Positions 1 through 7,347 of a stretch of 16,914 bases of DNA are shown piece by piece. Origin of the DNA: Pseudomonadota bacterium (GTDB taxonomy: Bacteria > Pseudomonadota > Alphaproteobacteria > Rhizobiales > Xanthobacteraceae); assembly GCA_023414975.1 (NCBI GenBank), contig JAEZMI010000099.1, positions 1 through 16,914 of the forward strand, given 5' to 3'. A program made the position numbers and the translations under genes. Every line of letters begins with the position of its first letter. Position 1 is the stretch's first letter. The notes under the pieces were generated by a model. It saw nothing but the letters and a program-made list of their open reading frames with translations, did no database searches and had not been told where the DNA came from.

Positions 1-3000
1 ACCCGGACGTTGCCCGCGCGCTCGGCACCGCCGGCACGTTCAGCGCCGTGGGCGCCCTGCCGGCGGACGGTCCGGCGACCCTCACCGACCTGACCATCGG
101 CCTCACCGCCCTCGCCGCGCAATTCGCGGGCACCGCGACCAGCCAGTCCATCGAGGGCGATCTCGACGTGCAGCGTCTCGATCTCGCCGCCTTCGGCTCG
201 CTGGCCGGGCGGCCGCTCGGCGGCCAGGCCCAGCTCAAGGCCCGCCTCGCCGGCAGCGCCGACCTCGCCCGCCTCTCGCTGGACCTCGACGGCACCGCGA
301 CCGGCCTCGTGACGGGCATCGCCCAGATCGACCGCCTGCTCGGCCAGCAGACCCGCTTCGCCGGCGCCGCGGCGCGCGACGGGGCGAACGCGCTGGCCGT
401 GCGCGATCTCAAGCTGAACACGGACGGCCTCGCCGTCACGGTGGATGGCCGCATCGCCACCGACCTCGCCGATCTCACCGCGAAGGTGGCGCTGGACGAT
501 CTCGCCCGGCTCGATCCGCGCCTGTCGGGCGCGGCGCAGGCGGACGCGGCCTTCTCCGGCACGCTGGAGAATCTCGGCGTCACCGCCACGCTGCGCGTCC
601 CGCAGGGGACGGCGATGGACCGACCGCTGCGCGACATCGCGCTGGACGTCACCGCGACCGACATCACCGAGGCGCCCGCCGGCTCCTTCACCCTCGCAGG
701 CGATGTCGCCGGCAAGACCGCGCGCGGCGCCGGCGCGCTGGCTACCGGCGCCGACGGCAGCCATCGCCTGACCGGGCTCGACATCGCCATCGGCTCCGTC
801 ACCGCGCGCGGCGACCTCGCCATCGGCGCGGACGGCAAGGCCACCGGGCGCCTCTCCGTCACGGCCGGCAATCTCGCGGACATTTCCGCGCTCGCGCTCA
901 CCGAGATCACCGGCCGTCTCGACGCCGATGTGACGCTCGACGTGGTGGATGGCCAGCAGCGTGTCGCCGCCACCGGCGACGCCGCCAACATCGCCTTTGC
1001 CGGCCGCCGCCTCGCCGGCGCGCGGATCGACGCCACGGTCACCGACCCGCTCGGCGTGCCCCTTGTCAACGGCACGGCGGATCTGCGAGGCCTCGATCTC
1101 GGTGGCACCACGGTGGAGAACGCGACCCTGCGCGCCACCGGCACCACCGCCGGCACGGACATGACGGTCGAGGCGCTCGCACAGGGCTTCACCATCCGCA
1201 CCGCCGGCCGCCTCACGCCGCAAACCGGCGGCGCGCAGCTCCGGCTCGACCGGCTCGGCGCCACGCGCGGCGCGCTCAACCTCACCCTGGCGGCTCCGGC
1301 GACCTTCGTGCTGGAGAACGGCACGGTGAGCACCGAGCGCGTGGTGGTGAACGCGTCCGGCGGCAGCCTCACGCTCGCCGGCTCGGCGGGCGAGACGCTG
1401 AACCTCACCGTCGATGCCCGCGCTTTGCCGCTGGCGCTGGCCGAACTCGCCGCGCCGGGCCTCGACATCTCCGGCACGCTCGCCGGCAATGCGCGCGTCA
1501 CCGGCACGCCCGCCGCGCCGACCGGCACCTACGAGCTGCGCATCGCCCGCCTCTCGACGCCGGACATCGCCCGCTCCGGCGCCGGCCCCTTCGACATCAA
1601 CGCCTCCGGCGCGCTGGCCGATGGCCGCGCCACGGTGCGCGCCACCGTCAGCGGCGCCAATCTTCAGGGCCTCACCGTCAACGGCTCGGTACCCCTCGGT
1701 GCCGGGCAGCTCGATCTCGCGGTGCGCGGCGCCGTCAATCTCGCCATCGTCAACCCGGTCCTCGCCACCACCGGCGCGCGCATCCTCGGCATGGCGAATG
1801 TCGACGCCACCCTGCGCGGCACGGCGGCGGAACCGCGCGCCGGCGGCACGGTGCGCATCACCGGCGGCCGCTTCGACGACAATGTGAACGGCATCGCGCT
1901 CGACCAGATCCAGGCGGTTCTCACCGGCACCGACCGCTCGATCACCATCACCTCGCTCTCCGCCCGCACCACCAATGGCGGCACCGTCACCGGCCGCGGC
2001 ACCATCGGGCTGGATCCGGCCGCCGGCTTCCCCGGCCGCATCGACCTCGATCTGGTGAATGCCGCGCTGGTGAACAGCGACCTCATGCGCCTCGTCGCCG
2101 AGGGGCGGCTGGGCGTCGAGGGCGCGTTCCTCAACGGGCCGCGCCTCACCGGCCGCGTCACCCTGCGCGCGCTCGATATCTCGATTCCCGACCGGTTCGG
2201 CGGCGGGGTGCGGGCGATCAATGTCCGCCACGTCAACGCCAGCAAGGCCTTCACGACCAAGCGCGAGCAGGCGCAGGCGCGCCCCACCGCCGCGAGCCGC
2301 AATGACGGCGTCGGCCTCGATCTCGTGCTGGCCGCGCCGAACAACACGGTCTTCGTACGCGGCCTCGGCATGGACGCGCAGCTCGGCGGCGAATTGCGGC
2401 TGACCGGCACCACCCGCGCGCCGATCGCGGCCGGCGGCTTCGAACTCCGGCGCGGCAGTTTCGATTTCGCCGGGCGCCGCCTCACCTTCACGCGCGGGCG
2501 CATCACCTTCACCGGCACGACCGACCCCGAGCTCGACTTCGTGGCCGAAACCAGCGGCAACGACGTCACCGCCCGGATCATCATCTCCGGCCCCGCCTCG
2601 CGCCCCGAGGTGAGCTTCAACTCGACCCCCACCCTGCCGCAGGACGAGATCGTGGCGCGGCTCATGTTCGGGCGGTCGGCGGGCAATCTCAACGCCGGCC
2701 AGGCGGTTCAGGTGGCGCAGGCCATCGCCCAGCTCTCCGGCGGATCGGGCGCGCTGGAGAACCTGCGCCGTTCGCTCGGCGTCGACAGCCTCGACATCGG
2801 CACCAACGAGGCCGGCACGGGCGGGCAGGTCGGCATCGGCCGCCGCCTCAACGACAACATCTATCTCGGCGTGCGCCAGGGCACGACCTCGGGGTCGAGC
2901 AAGGTCACCGTCGACATCGACGTGACCCGCAACATCCGCCTTCAGGGAGCCACGGGCGCCGACGGCTCGGCCGAGGTCGGCATCGGCGCCCAGTGGGATT

Positions 3001-3005
3001 ATTGA
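1..3005 (+). CDS. tamB: TamB, translocation and assembly module protein (5' truncated)
   Basis: The reading frame is open from the left edge (first full codon at base 3) to TGA at 3003-3005, so the true start lies outside the window; a GTG at 48 is in frame but is not a credible start. About 1000 residues are visible. They are rich in Gly, Ala, Thr, Leu and Asp and built of short alternating beta-strand-like repeats ('GTLAGNARVTGT', 'GTLRGTAAEPRAGG' style), as expected of the long beta-taco of TamB/AsmA-like proteins. The last ~350 residues fit the TamB C-terminal domain (DUF490), including a 'PEVSFNSTPTLPQDEIVARLMFG' type segment and the end 'GIGAQWDY'. In the known family TamB is anchored in the inner membrane, spans the periplasm and works with the Omp85 protein TamA on outer-membrane protein insertion and/or phospholipid transport. 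tamA usually lies just upstream, here off the window. The gene ends 4 nt from the convergent reductase gene. Confidence 0.93.
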   Translation, partial: PDVARALGTAGTFSAVGALPADGPATLTDLTIGLTALAAQFAGTATSQSIEGDLDVQRLDLAAFGSLAGRPLGGQAQLKARLAGSADLARLSLDLDGTATGLVTGIAQIDRLLGQQTRFAGAAARDGANALAVRDLKLNTDGLAVTVDGRIATDLADLTAKVALDDLARLDPRLSGAAQADAAFSGTLENLGVTATLRVPQGTAMDRPLRDIALDVTATDITEAPAGSFTLAGDVAGKTARGAGALATGADGSHRLTGLDIAIGSVTARGDLAIGADGKATGRLSVTAGNLADISALALTEITGRLDADVTLDVVDGQQRVAATGDAANIAFAGRRLAGARIDATVTDPLGVPLVNGTADLRGLDLGGTTVENATLRATGTTAGTDMTVEALAQGFTIRTAGRLTPQTGGAQLRLDRLGATRGALNLTLAAPATFVLENGTVSTERVVVNASGGSLTLAGSAGETLNLTVDARALPLALAELAAPGLDISGTLAGNARVTGTPAAPTGTYELRIARLSTPDIARSGAGPFDINASGALADGRATVRATVSGANLQGLTVNGSVPLGAGQLDLAVRGAVNLAIVNPVLATTGARILGMANVDATLRGTAAEPRAGGTVRITGGRFDDNVNGIALDQIQAVLTGTDRSITITSLSARTTNGGTVTGRGTIGLDPAAGFPGRIDLDLVNAALVNSDLMRLVAEGRLGVEGAFLNGPRLTGRVTLRALDISIPDRFGGGVRAINVRHVNASKAFTTKREQAQARPTAASRNDGVGLDLVLAAPNNTVFVRGLGMDAQLGGELRLTGTTRAPIAAGGFELRRGSFDFAGRRLTFTRGRITFTGTTDPELDFVAETSGNDVTARIIISGPASRPEVSFNSTPTLPQDEIVARLMFGRSAGNLNAGQAVQVAQAIAQLSGGSGALENLRRSLGVDSLDIGTNEAGTGGQVGIGRRLNDNIYLGVRQGTTSGSSKVTVDIDVTRNIRLQGATGADGSAEVGIGAQWDY

Positions 3006-3009
3006 GCGC

Positions 3010-3804
3010 TCAGGCGCGGTAGCGCGGCGCCGGATCGCGCAGCGACAGGCCGGGCCCCACGGCCATGCGGGCGGCGGTGATCGCCTCGAAGCCGGCAAAG
3101 TCCGGCAGCGGCGGGATGGTGACGGCCTCGCCCATGTCGAGCCCCTTCAGCGCGGCGTCGACCAGGTCGTCCGCGCTCATCACCGCCTCATCGGGAAACA
3201 CGTTCGGGTCGAGCCCCGCGCGGTCGAAGAACTCGGTGCGCGTCGCCCCCGGCAGCACCGCCTGCACGCGCACGGGCCGGCCCTGAAGCTCGGCCTGCAG
3301 CGACTGGGTGAACGCCAGCACATAGGCCTTGGTCGCGGCATAAGCGCCGGGGAAGAACTCCGGCACGATGGCGACCACCGAGGCGATGTTGATCAGCGTG
3401 CCGCGTCCGCGGCGCGCGAAGCTGTCCACCGCCGCCACGGCGAGGCGGGTGAGCGCCACCACATTGAGCTGCACCATGGCGTCGATCTTTGAAGGGTCGG
3501 CGCCGACGACCGGCCCCTCCGTGCCCGCGCCGGCATTGTTGACGACCAGCGTCAGCGTGTCGTCCTCGCTGATCCGTGTCGCCACACGGGCGACATCGTC
3601 GGGCTGGACGAGATCGGCCGCCAGCACGTCCACGGTGCGGCCGGTGGCCGCCCTCAGTTCCGCCGCCAGCGCGTCCAGCCTTTCGCGGCTGCGCGCGACG
3701 AGGACGAGATCGTAGCCGCGCCGCGCGAGCCGATCCGCATAGATCTTGCCGATGCCGCTCGAGGCGCCCGTGACCAGGGCGGTGCCCTTGGAGGTGTCGC
3801 TCAT
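3010..3804 (-). CDS. SDR family NAD(P)-dependent oxidoreductase
   Basis: A 264-residue classical short-chain dehydrogenase/reductase, usual length for the family. The Rossmann glycine motif TGASSGIG is at residues 12-19, NNAG at 89-92, the structural Asn at 114, and the catalytic Ser142, Tyr155 and Lys159 (YAATK) are all present. Arg38 after the second beta strand suggests preference for NADP(H). No signal peptide or membrane segment is seen, so it should be cytosolic. I chose ATG at 3804 because GGGAG lies 8 nt upstream and the family N-terminus begins there; a longer frame reaching 4074 would run into the photolyase gene and adds a non-homologous, Arg-rich stretch. The gene is divergent from the photolyase gene and has its own sigma70-like promoter with a palindrome over the predicted start point. 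The substrate cannot be told from sequence. Confidence 0.92.
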   Translation of the reverse strand: MSDTSKGTALVTGASSGIGKIYADRLARRGYDLVLVARSRERLDALAAELRAATGRTVDVLAADLVQPDDVARVATRISEDDTLTLVVNNAGAGTEGPVVGADPSKIDAMVQLNVVALTRLAVAAVDSFARRGRGTLINIASVVAIVPEFFPGAYAATKAYVLAFTQSLQAELQGRPVRVQAVLPGATRTEFFDRAGLDPNVFPDEAVMSADDLVDAALKGLDMGEAVTIPPLPDFAGFEAITAARMAVGPGLSLRDPAPRYRA

Positions 3805-3835
3805 AAGGTGGTCTCCCGCGGCCGCGCCGCTTTTC

Positions 3836-3849
3836 ATGATGGTCATCAT
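3836..3849. promoter_or_regulatory. Operator-like palindrome at the reductase promoter
   Basis: ATGATG-GT-CATCAT on the plus strand is a 6+2+6 inverted repeat. It begins 1 nt downstream of the predicted -10 box of the reductase gene and would cover about -5 to +9 of its transcript. That is the position expected for a repressor operator. No regulator gene is encoded nearby to name a family. Identity as an operator is inference. Confidence 0.4.
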
Positions 3850-3850
3850 C

Positions 3851-3879
3851 ATATAGCGGTCCGCCTCTCGGGGCGGCAA
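3851..3879 (-). promoter_or_regulatory. Predicted sigma70-type promoter of the SDR gene
   Basis: On the minus strand TTGCCG (3879-3874) is followed after exactly 17 nt by CTATAT (3856-3851), close to the alphaproteobacterial housekeeping pattern TTGAC-N17-CTATAT. The predicted start near 3844 leaves a leader of about 40 nt before the ATG at 3804. Confidence 0.55.
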
Positions 3880-3910
3880 CCGGCCGCGATCGAAAATGCA
3901 CGGGCATGAC

Positions 3911-3938
3911 CGATCCGAAGCCGCCCCTCCCGCGTAGA
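3911..3938 (+). promoter_or_regulatory. Candidate ECF-type promoter for the photolyase gene
   Basis: CGATCC (3911-3916), 16 nt, then CGTAGA (3933-3938) lies about 30 nt before the photolyase ATG. It resembles, with mismatches and roughly one base off in spacing, the TGATCC / CGTA elements I recall for RpoE-ChrR (ECF11) promoters that drive photolyase genes in some alphaproteobacteria. No good sigma70 match was seen in the same stretch. Weak evidence. Confidence 0.22.
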
Positions 3939-3967
3939 CGTGGACGAAACTGGCAGAACGGACCCGC

Positions 3968-5410
3968 ATGACGTCGAGCCCTGCACGACCCGCCCTCGTC
4001 TGGCTGCGCGATGACCTGCGTCTTGCCGATAATCCCGCCCTCACAAGCGCGGCGCAGGAGGGCCGGCCCGTCATTCTCGCTTATGTGCTCGATGAGAGCC
4101 GTCGGATTCGCCCGCTGGGCGGTGCCGCCCGCTGGTGGCTGGGCCGGTCGCTGGCGCATCTGGCGGAAGACATCGGCCATCTCGGCGGCCGGCTGGTGCT
4201 GCGGCGGGGCGATCCCGCGCGGATCATTCCCGCCCTCGCGGAGGAGACCGGCGCCGGCAGCGTGCACTGGAACCGGCGCTACAGCGCGCCGCAGATCGAG
4301 CAGGACAGCGCGGTGAAGGCCGCGCTGCGCGAGGCGGGCCTTGAGGTGGAGAGCTGCAACGCCGCGCTGCTGCACGAGCCCTGGACGGTGAAGAACCGCT
4401 CGGGCGGGCCGTTCAAGGTCTACAGCCCCTTCGCCCGCGCCGCCGCGCAGCTGCCCGTCCGCCAGCCGGTGCGCCTGCCGCAGACCGTCCGCTTCGCGCC
4501 GCCCCCCGATTGCGACGACCTGGCGGATTGGGAACTCGAACCCTCGGCGCCGGATTGGGCGGGCGGGCTGCGCAAGGCCTGGACGCCCGGCGAGGCCGGG
4601 GCCCGCGCCGCCCTCGCCCGCTTCCTGTCGCGCGGGCTGGACGGCTATGCCGAGCATCGCGACCGGCCGGACCGGAAGAATGTCTCGCGCCTCTCGCCCT
4701 ATCTGCGCTTCGGCAACATCTCGCCGCATCAGGTGCTCGCCGCCATCCGCCATGCGGAGGCCGACGGCGCGGCGGCGGCGAAGGACGTCGCGAAATACGT
4801 CGCCGAGCTCTACTGGCGCGAATTCTCCTACCACCTGATGTTCCATTTCCCGGAGCTCGCGACGGCGAATTTCAACCCGCGCTTCGACGCATTCCGCTGG
4901 GGCGGGAACGCCGTCCATGAGCGCGCCTGGCAGCGGGGGCAAACCGGCTATCCCATCGTCGACGCCGGCATGCGCCAGCTCTGGCAGACCGGCTGGATGC
5001 ACAACCGCGTGCGGATGATCGTCGCCTCCTTCCTGATCAAGGACGCGCTGATCGACTGGCGCCGCGGCGAGGAATGGTTCTGGAACACGCTGGTGGATGC
5101 CTGCCCGGCGAACAATCCGGCGAGCTGGCAATGGGTCGCCGGCTCCGGCGCCGATGCCGCGCCCTATTTCCGCATCTTCAACCCCATCACCCAAGGCGAG
5201 AAGTTCGACCCGGAGGGCGATTATGTCCGCCACTACGTGCCCGAACTCGCGCAACTGCCGGCGCAGGCCATTCACAAGCCCTGGGCCGCGAAGCCCGAGG
5301 TGCTCCGGGAGGCGGGGGTCACGCTCGGCGATACCTACCCCTACCCCATCCTCGACCATGCCGCCGCGCGCGAACGGGCGCTCGCACGCTATCAGGCCGT
5401 TCGCGGCTGA
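3968..5410 (+). CDS. phrB: Deoxyribodipyrimidine photolyase (class I, CPD-type)
   Basis: A 480-residue protein, the normal length for class I photolyases. It uses light and reduced FAD to split cyclobutane pyrimidine dimers in DNA. Residues ~8-165 form the N-terminal antenna domain (opening 'ALVWLRDDLRLADNPAL'), and ~200-475 the helical FAD-binding domain. Visible hallmarks are YWREFSYH with Trp283 in the lesion pocket, GWMHNR at 342-347, and the N382-N383-P-A-S-W387-Q-W389 segment, which includes the FAD-contacting Asn and a Trp of the electron-transfer chain, followed by DAAPYFRIFNP and QGEKFDPEGDYVR. These match CPD photolyases better than (6-4) photolyases or CRY-DASH proteins, though cryptochrome-like use cannot be excluded. 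ATG at 3968 fits the family N-terminus; no strong ribosome-binding site precedes it. It is divergent from the SDR gene and 121 nt upstream of cysK. Confidence 0.95.
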   Translation: MTSSPARPALVWLRDDLRLADNPALTSAAQEGRPVILAYVLDESRRIRPLGGAARWWLGRSLAHLAEDIGHLGGRLVLRRGDPARIIPALAEETGAGSVHWNRRYSAPQIEQDSAVKAALREAGLEVESCNAALLHEPWTVKNRSGGPFKVYSPFARAAAQLPVRQPVRLPQTVRFAPPPDCDDLADWELEPSAPDWAGGLRKAWTPGEAGARAALARFLSRGLDGYAEHRDRPDRKNVSRLSPYLRFGNISPHQVLAAIRHAEADGAAAAKDVAKYVAELYWREFSYHLMFHFPELATANFNPRFDAFRWGGNAVHERAWQRGQTGYPIVDAGMRQLWQTGWMHNRVRMIVASFLIKDALIDWRRGEEWFWNTLVDACPANNPASWQWVAGSGADAAPYFRIFNPITQGEKFDPEGDYVRHYVPELAQLPAQAIHKPWAAKPEVLREAGVTLGDTYPYPILDHAAARERALARYQAVRG

Positions 5411-5436
5411 CCCCCCGCGACGTTGGCCGTCCACGG

Positions 5437-5465
5437 TTGCCGCCGGGCGATTAGCCTACTAGTTT
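5437..5465 (+). promoter_or_regulatory. Weak candidate promoter for cysK-alaX
   Basis: TTGCCG (5437-5442), a 17-nt spacer, then TAGTTT (5460-5465) lies in the 121-nt gap after the photolyase gene. The -10 match is only partial. Read-through from the photolyase gene is an alternative source of transcription. Confidence 0.22.
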
Positions 5466-5531
5466 CGTGCACTTTCCCAGCGGTCGCGCGGCGCGGCCGT
5501 GCAGCGTGCCCATCGGCGGTGATTTCAGGCG

Positions 5532-6563
5532 ATGACGATTCGTAACGGTCTTGTCGACGCGGTCGGCAACACGCCCCTCATCAAGCTCAAGCGTGCGTCC
5601 GAACTGACCGGATGCACCATTCTCGGCAAGGCGGAATTCCTCAATCCCGGCCAGTCCGTGAAGGACCGGGCGGCGCTCTACATCATCAAGGACGCGGTGG
5701 CGCGCGGGGCGCTGCGGCCGGGCGGGGTGATCGTCGAAGGCACCGCGGGCAATACCGGCATCGGCCTCGCGCTCGTCGGCAATGCGCTGGGCTATCGCTC
5801 GGTGATCGTCATTCCCGAGACGCAGAGCCAGGAAAAGAAGGACATGCTGCGCCTCGCCGGCGCCACGCTGGTCGAGGTGCCCGCGGTCGCCTACGCCAAC
5901 CCGAACAATTACGTGAAGGTCTCCGGCCGCCTCGCCGAGGAACTGGCGAAGACCGAGCCGAACGGCGCCGTCTGGGCCAACCAGTTCGACAACATCGCCA
6001 ACCGGCAGGCGCATATCGAGACCACCGGCCCGGAAATCTTCGCGCAGACCGAGGGCGAGGTGGACGGCTTCGTCGCCGCGGTCGGCACCGGCGGCACGCT
6101 GGCGGGCACCGGCATGGCGCTGAAGGAGCGCAATTCGCGCATCAAGGTCGCGCTGGCCGACCCCTTCGGCGCCGCGCTCTACAGCTACTACACGTCCGGC
6201 GAACTCAAGGCCGAAGGCTCCTCCATCACCGAGGGCATCGGCCAGGGGCGCATCACCGCCAATCTCGAAGACGCGCCCATCGACATCGCCTACCAGATCC
6301 CGGATGCGGAGGCGGTGCAGATCGTGTTCGACCTGTTGGAGCATGAGGGCCTGTGCCTCGGCGGCTCCTCCGGCATCAATATCGCCGGCGCCATCCGCCT
6401 CGCCCGCGAGATGGGGCCGGGCCACACCATCGTGACCATCCTGTGCGACTACGGCACGCGCTACCAGTCCAAGCTCTTCAACCCCGACTTCCTGCGCGAG
6501 AAGGGCCTGCCCGTGCCCGGCTGGCTGGAGCGCAAGGTCGACCTGCCGAGCGTGCTCGTGTGA
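5532..6563 (+). CDS. cysK: Cysteine synthase A-type PLP enzyme
   Basis: A 343-residue fold-type II PLP enzyme of the cysteine synthase/cystathionine beta-synthase family. The PLP-binding lysine is K44 in NPGQSVKDRAA, the substrate loop is TAGNTG at 71-76, and the phosphate-binding loop is GTGGT at 185-189. The C-terminal 'LGGSSGIN' segment is also typical. The expected reaction is O-acetyl-L-serine plus sulfide to L-cysteine, in the cytosol. Two things are slightly unusual: the loop has Ala72 where most CysK/CysM enzymes have Ser (TSGNTG), and the protein is ~25-30 residues longer than E. coli-type CysK, with the extra at the C-terminus. A side activity such as cysteine desulfhydration or another beta-replacement donor is possible. 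ATG at 5532 starts at the conserved 'GLVDAVGNTPLIKL' region. The stop codon overlaps the alaX start (TGATG). Confidence 0.9.
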   Translation: MTIRNGLVDAVGNTPLIKLKRASELTGCTILGKAEFLNPGQSVKDRAALYIIKDAVARGALRPGGVIVEGTAGNTGIGLALVGNALGYRSVIVIPETQSQEKKDMLRLAGATLVEVPAVAYANPNNYVKVSGRLAEELAKTEPNGAVWANQFDNIANRQAHIETTGPEIFAQTEGEVDGFVAAVGTGGTLAGTGMALKERNSRIKVALADPFGAALYSYYTSGELKAEGSSITEGIGQGRITANLEDAPIDIAYQIPDAEAVQIVFDLLEHEGLCLGGSSGINIAGAIRLAREMGPGHTIVTILCDYGTRYQSKLFNPDFLREKGLPVPGWLERKVDLPSVLV

Positions 6564-7288
6564 TGACCACCCAGCTGCTTTTCCGCGAGGACGCGTACTT
6601 GCGCGAGACCGTCGCCACCGTGACCGCCCTCACGCCGGAGGGCGGCATCGTCACGGACCGGACCGTGTTCTACGCCAATGCCGGCGGCCAGCCGGGCGAC
6701 GTGGGCGTCCTGCGCCGCGCCTCCGGCGCCGAGATCGCGCTGGCCACCGCCGTCTATGGGCCGGACAAGACGGAGGTGATCCACGTTCCCGCCGCCGGCA
6801 GCGCCGCCCCCGGCGACCTGCCGGCCGTCGGCGAGGAGGTCACTCTCCGGCTCGACTGGGAGATCCGCCACAAGCGCATGCGCATGCACACCCTGCTGCA
6901 CCTGCTCTCCGTCGCCCTGCCCTACCCGGTCACGGGCGGGTCCATCGGCGAGGCGGAAGGCCGGCTCGACTTCGACATTCCCGATGCCGGCCTCGATAAG
7001 GACACGATCACGGCGAAGCTCGCGCAGATGATCGCCACAGGCGCGGCCGTCACCGACCGCTGGATCAGCGACGAGGAGCTTCTGGCCAATCCGGGCCTCA
7101 TCAAGACCATGTCGGTCAAGCCGCCCATGGGCACCGGGCGCGTGCGCCTGGTCGAGATCGCCGGGATCGATCTTCAGCCCTGCGGCGGCACCCATGTTCG
7201 CCATGTCGGCGAGATCGGCGCGGCGCAGGTGATGAAGATCGAGAAGAAGGGCCAGCAGAACCGCCGCGTGCGGGTCGCCTGGGCCTGA
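6563..7288 (+). CDS. alaX: Alanyl-tRNA editing protein AlaX (AlaX-M type)
   Basis: A 241-residue free-standing homologue of the alanyl-tRNA synthetase editing domain. It hydrolyses Ser-tRNA(Ala) and, in several members, Gly-tRNA(Ala). The zinc site is complete: H109 and H113 in HTLLH, C207 and H211 in CGGTH. The glycine-rich motif region FYANAGGQPGDVG at 36-48 and the N-terminal beta-barrel half place it with AlaX-M rather than the short AlaX-S form. The start is ATG at 6563, which overlaps the cysK stop by one base, so the two are probably translationally coupled. The frame is open further upstream inside cysK, but that part has no similarity to the family. After the stop come two small hairpins before sseA. 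Confidence 0.92.
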   Translation: MTTQLLFREDAYLRETVATVTALTPEGGIVTDRTVFYANAGGQPGDVGVLRRASGAEIALATAVYGPDKTEVIHVPAAGSAAPGDLPAVGEEVTLRLDWEIRHKRMRMHTLLHLLSVALPYPVTGGSIGEAEGRLDFDIPDAGLDKDTITAKLAQMIATGAAVTDRWISDEELLANPGLIKTMSVKPPMGTGRVRLVEIAGIDLQPCGGTHVRHVGEIGAAQVMKIEKKGQQNRRVRVAWA

Positions 7289-7289
7289 T

Positions 7290-7305
7290 CGCCCCTTAGG
7301 GGGCG
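7290..7305 (+). terminator. GC hairpin just after alaX, possible weak terminator
   Basis: CGCCCC / GGGGCG form a 6-bp stem with loop TTAG, starting 2 nt after the alaX stop. No T-run follows (the next bases are CGATAACAAACG), so it may be a pause or mRNA 3'-end structure rather than an intrinsic terminator. Confidence 0.3.
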
Positions 7306-7316
7306 CGATAACAAAC

Positions 7317-7332
7317 GGCCGGCCCACCGGCC
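7317..7332 (+). promoter_or_regulatory. Hairpin immediately before the sseA ribosome-binding site
   Basis: GGCCGG / CCGGCC form a perfect 6-bp stem with loop CCCA. It ends one base before the ACGGGAGG stretch that holds the sseA Shine-Dalgarno sequence, so it could affect ribosome loading. Its role is inference. Confidence 0.3.
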
Positions 7333-7347
7333 ACGGGAGGACGATCC

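Noticed and set aside
1664..2692. 342-codon minus-strand frame inside tamB
   Set aside because: Antisense to TamB; Pro/Ser/Arg-rich with no recognisable domain.
3188..5434. Long open frame (748 codons) on the minus strand across the SDR and photolyase genes
   Set aside because: It is antisense to the clearly homologous photolyase and out of frame with the SDR gene, with Arg/Gly/Ala-rich composition typical of GC-rich shadow frames.
5451..6425. 324-codon minus-strand frame over cysK
   Set aside because: Antisense shadow of cysK; low-complexity composition with no family match.
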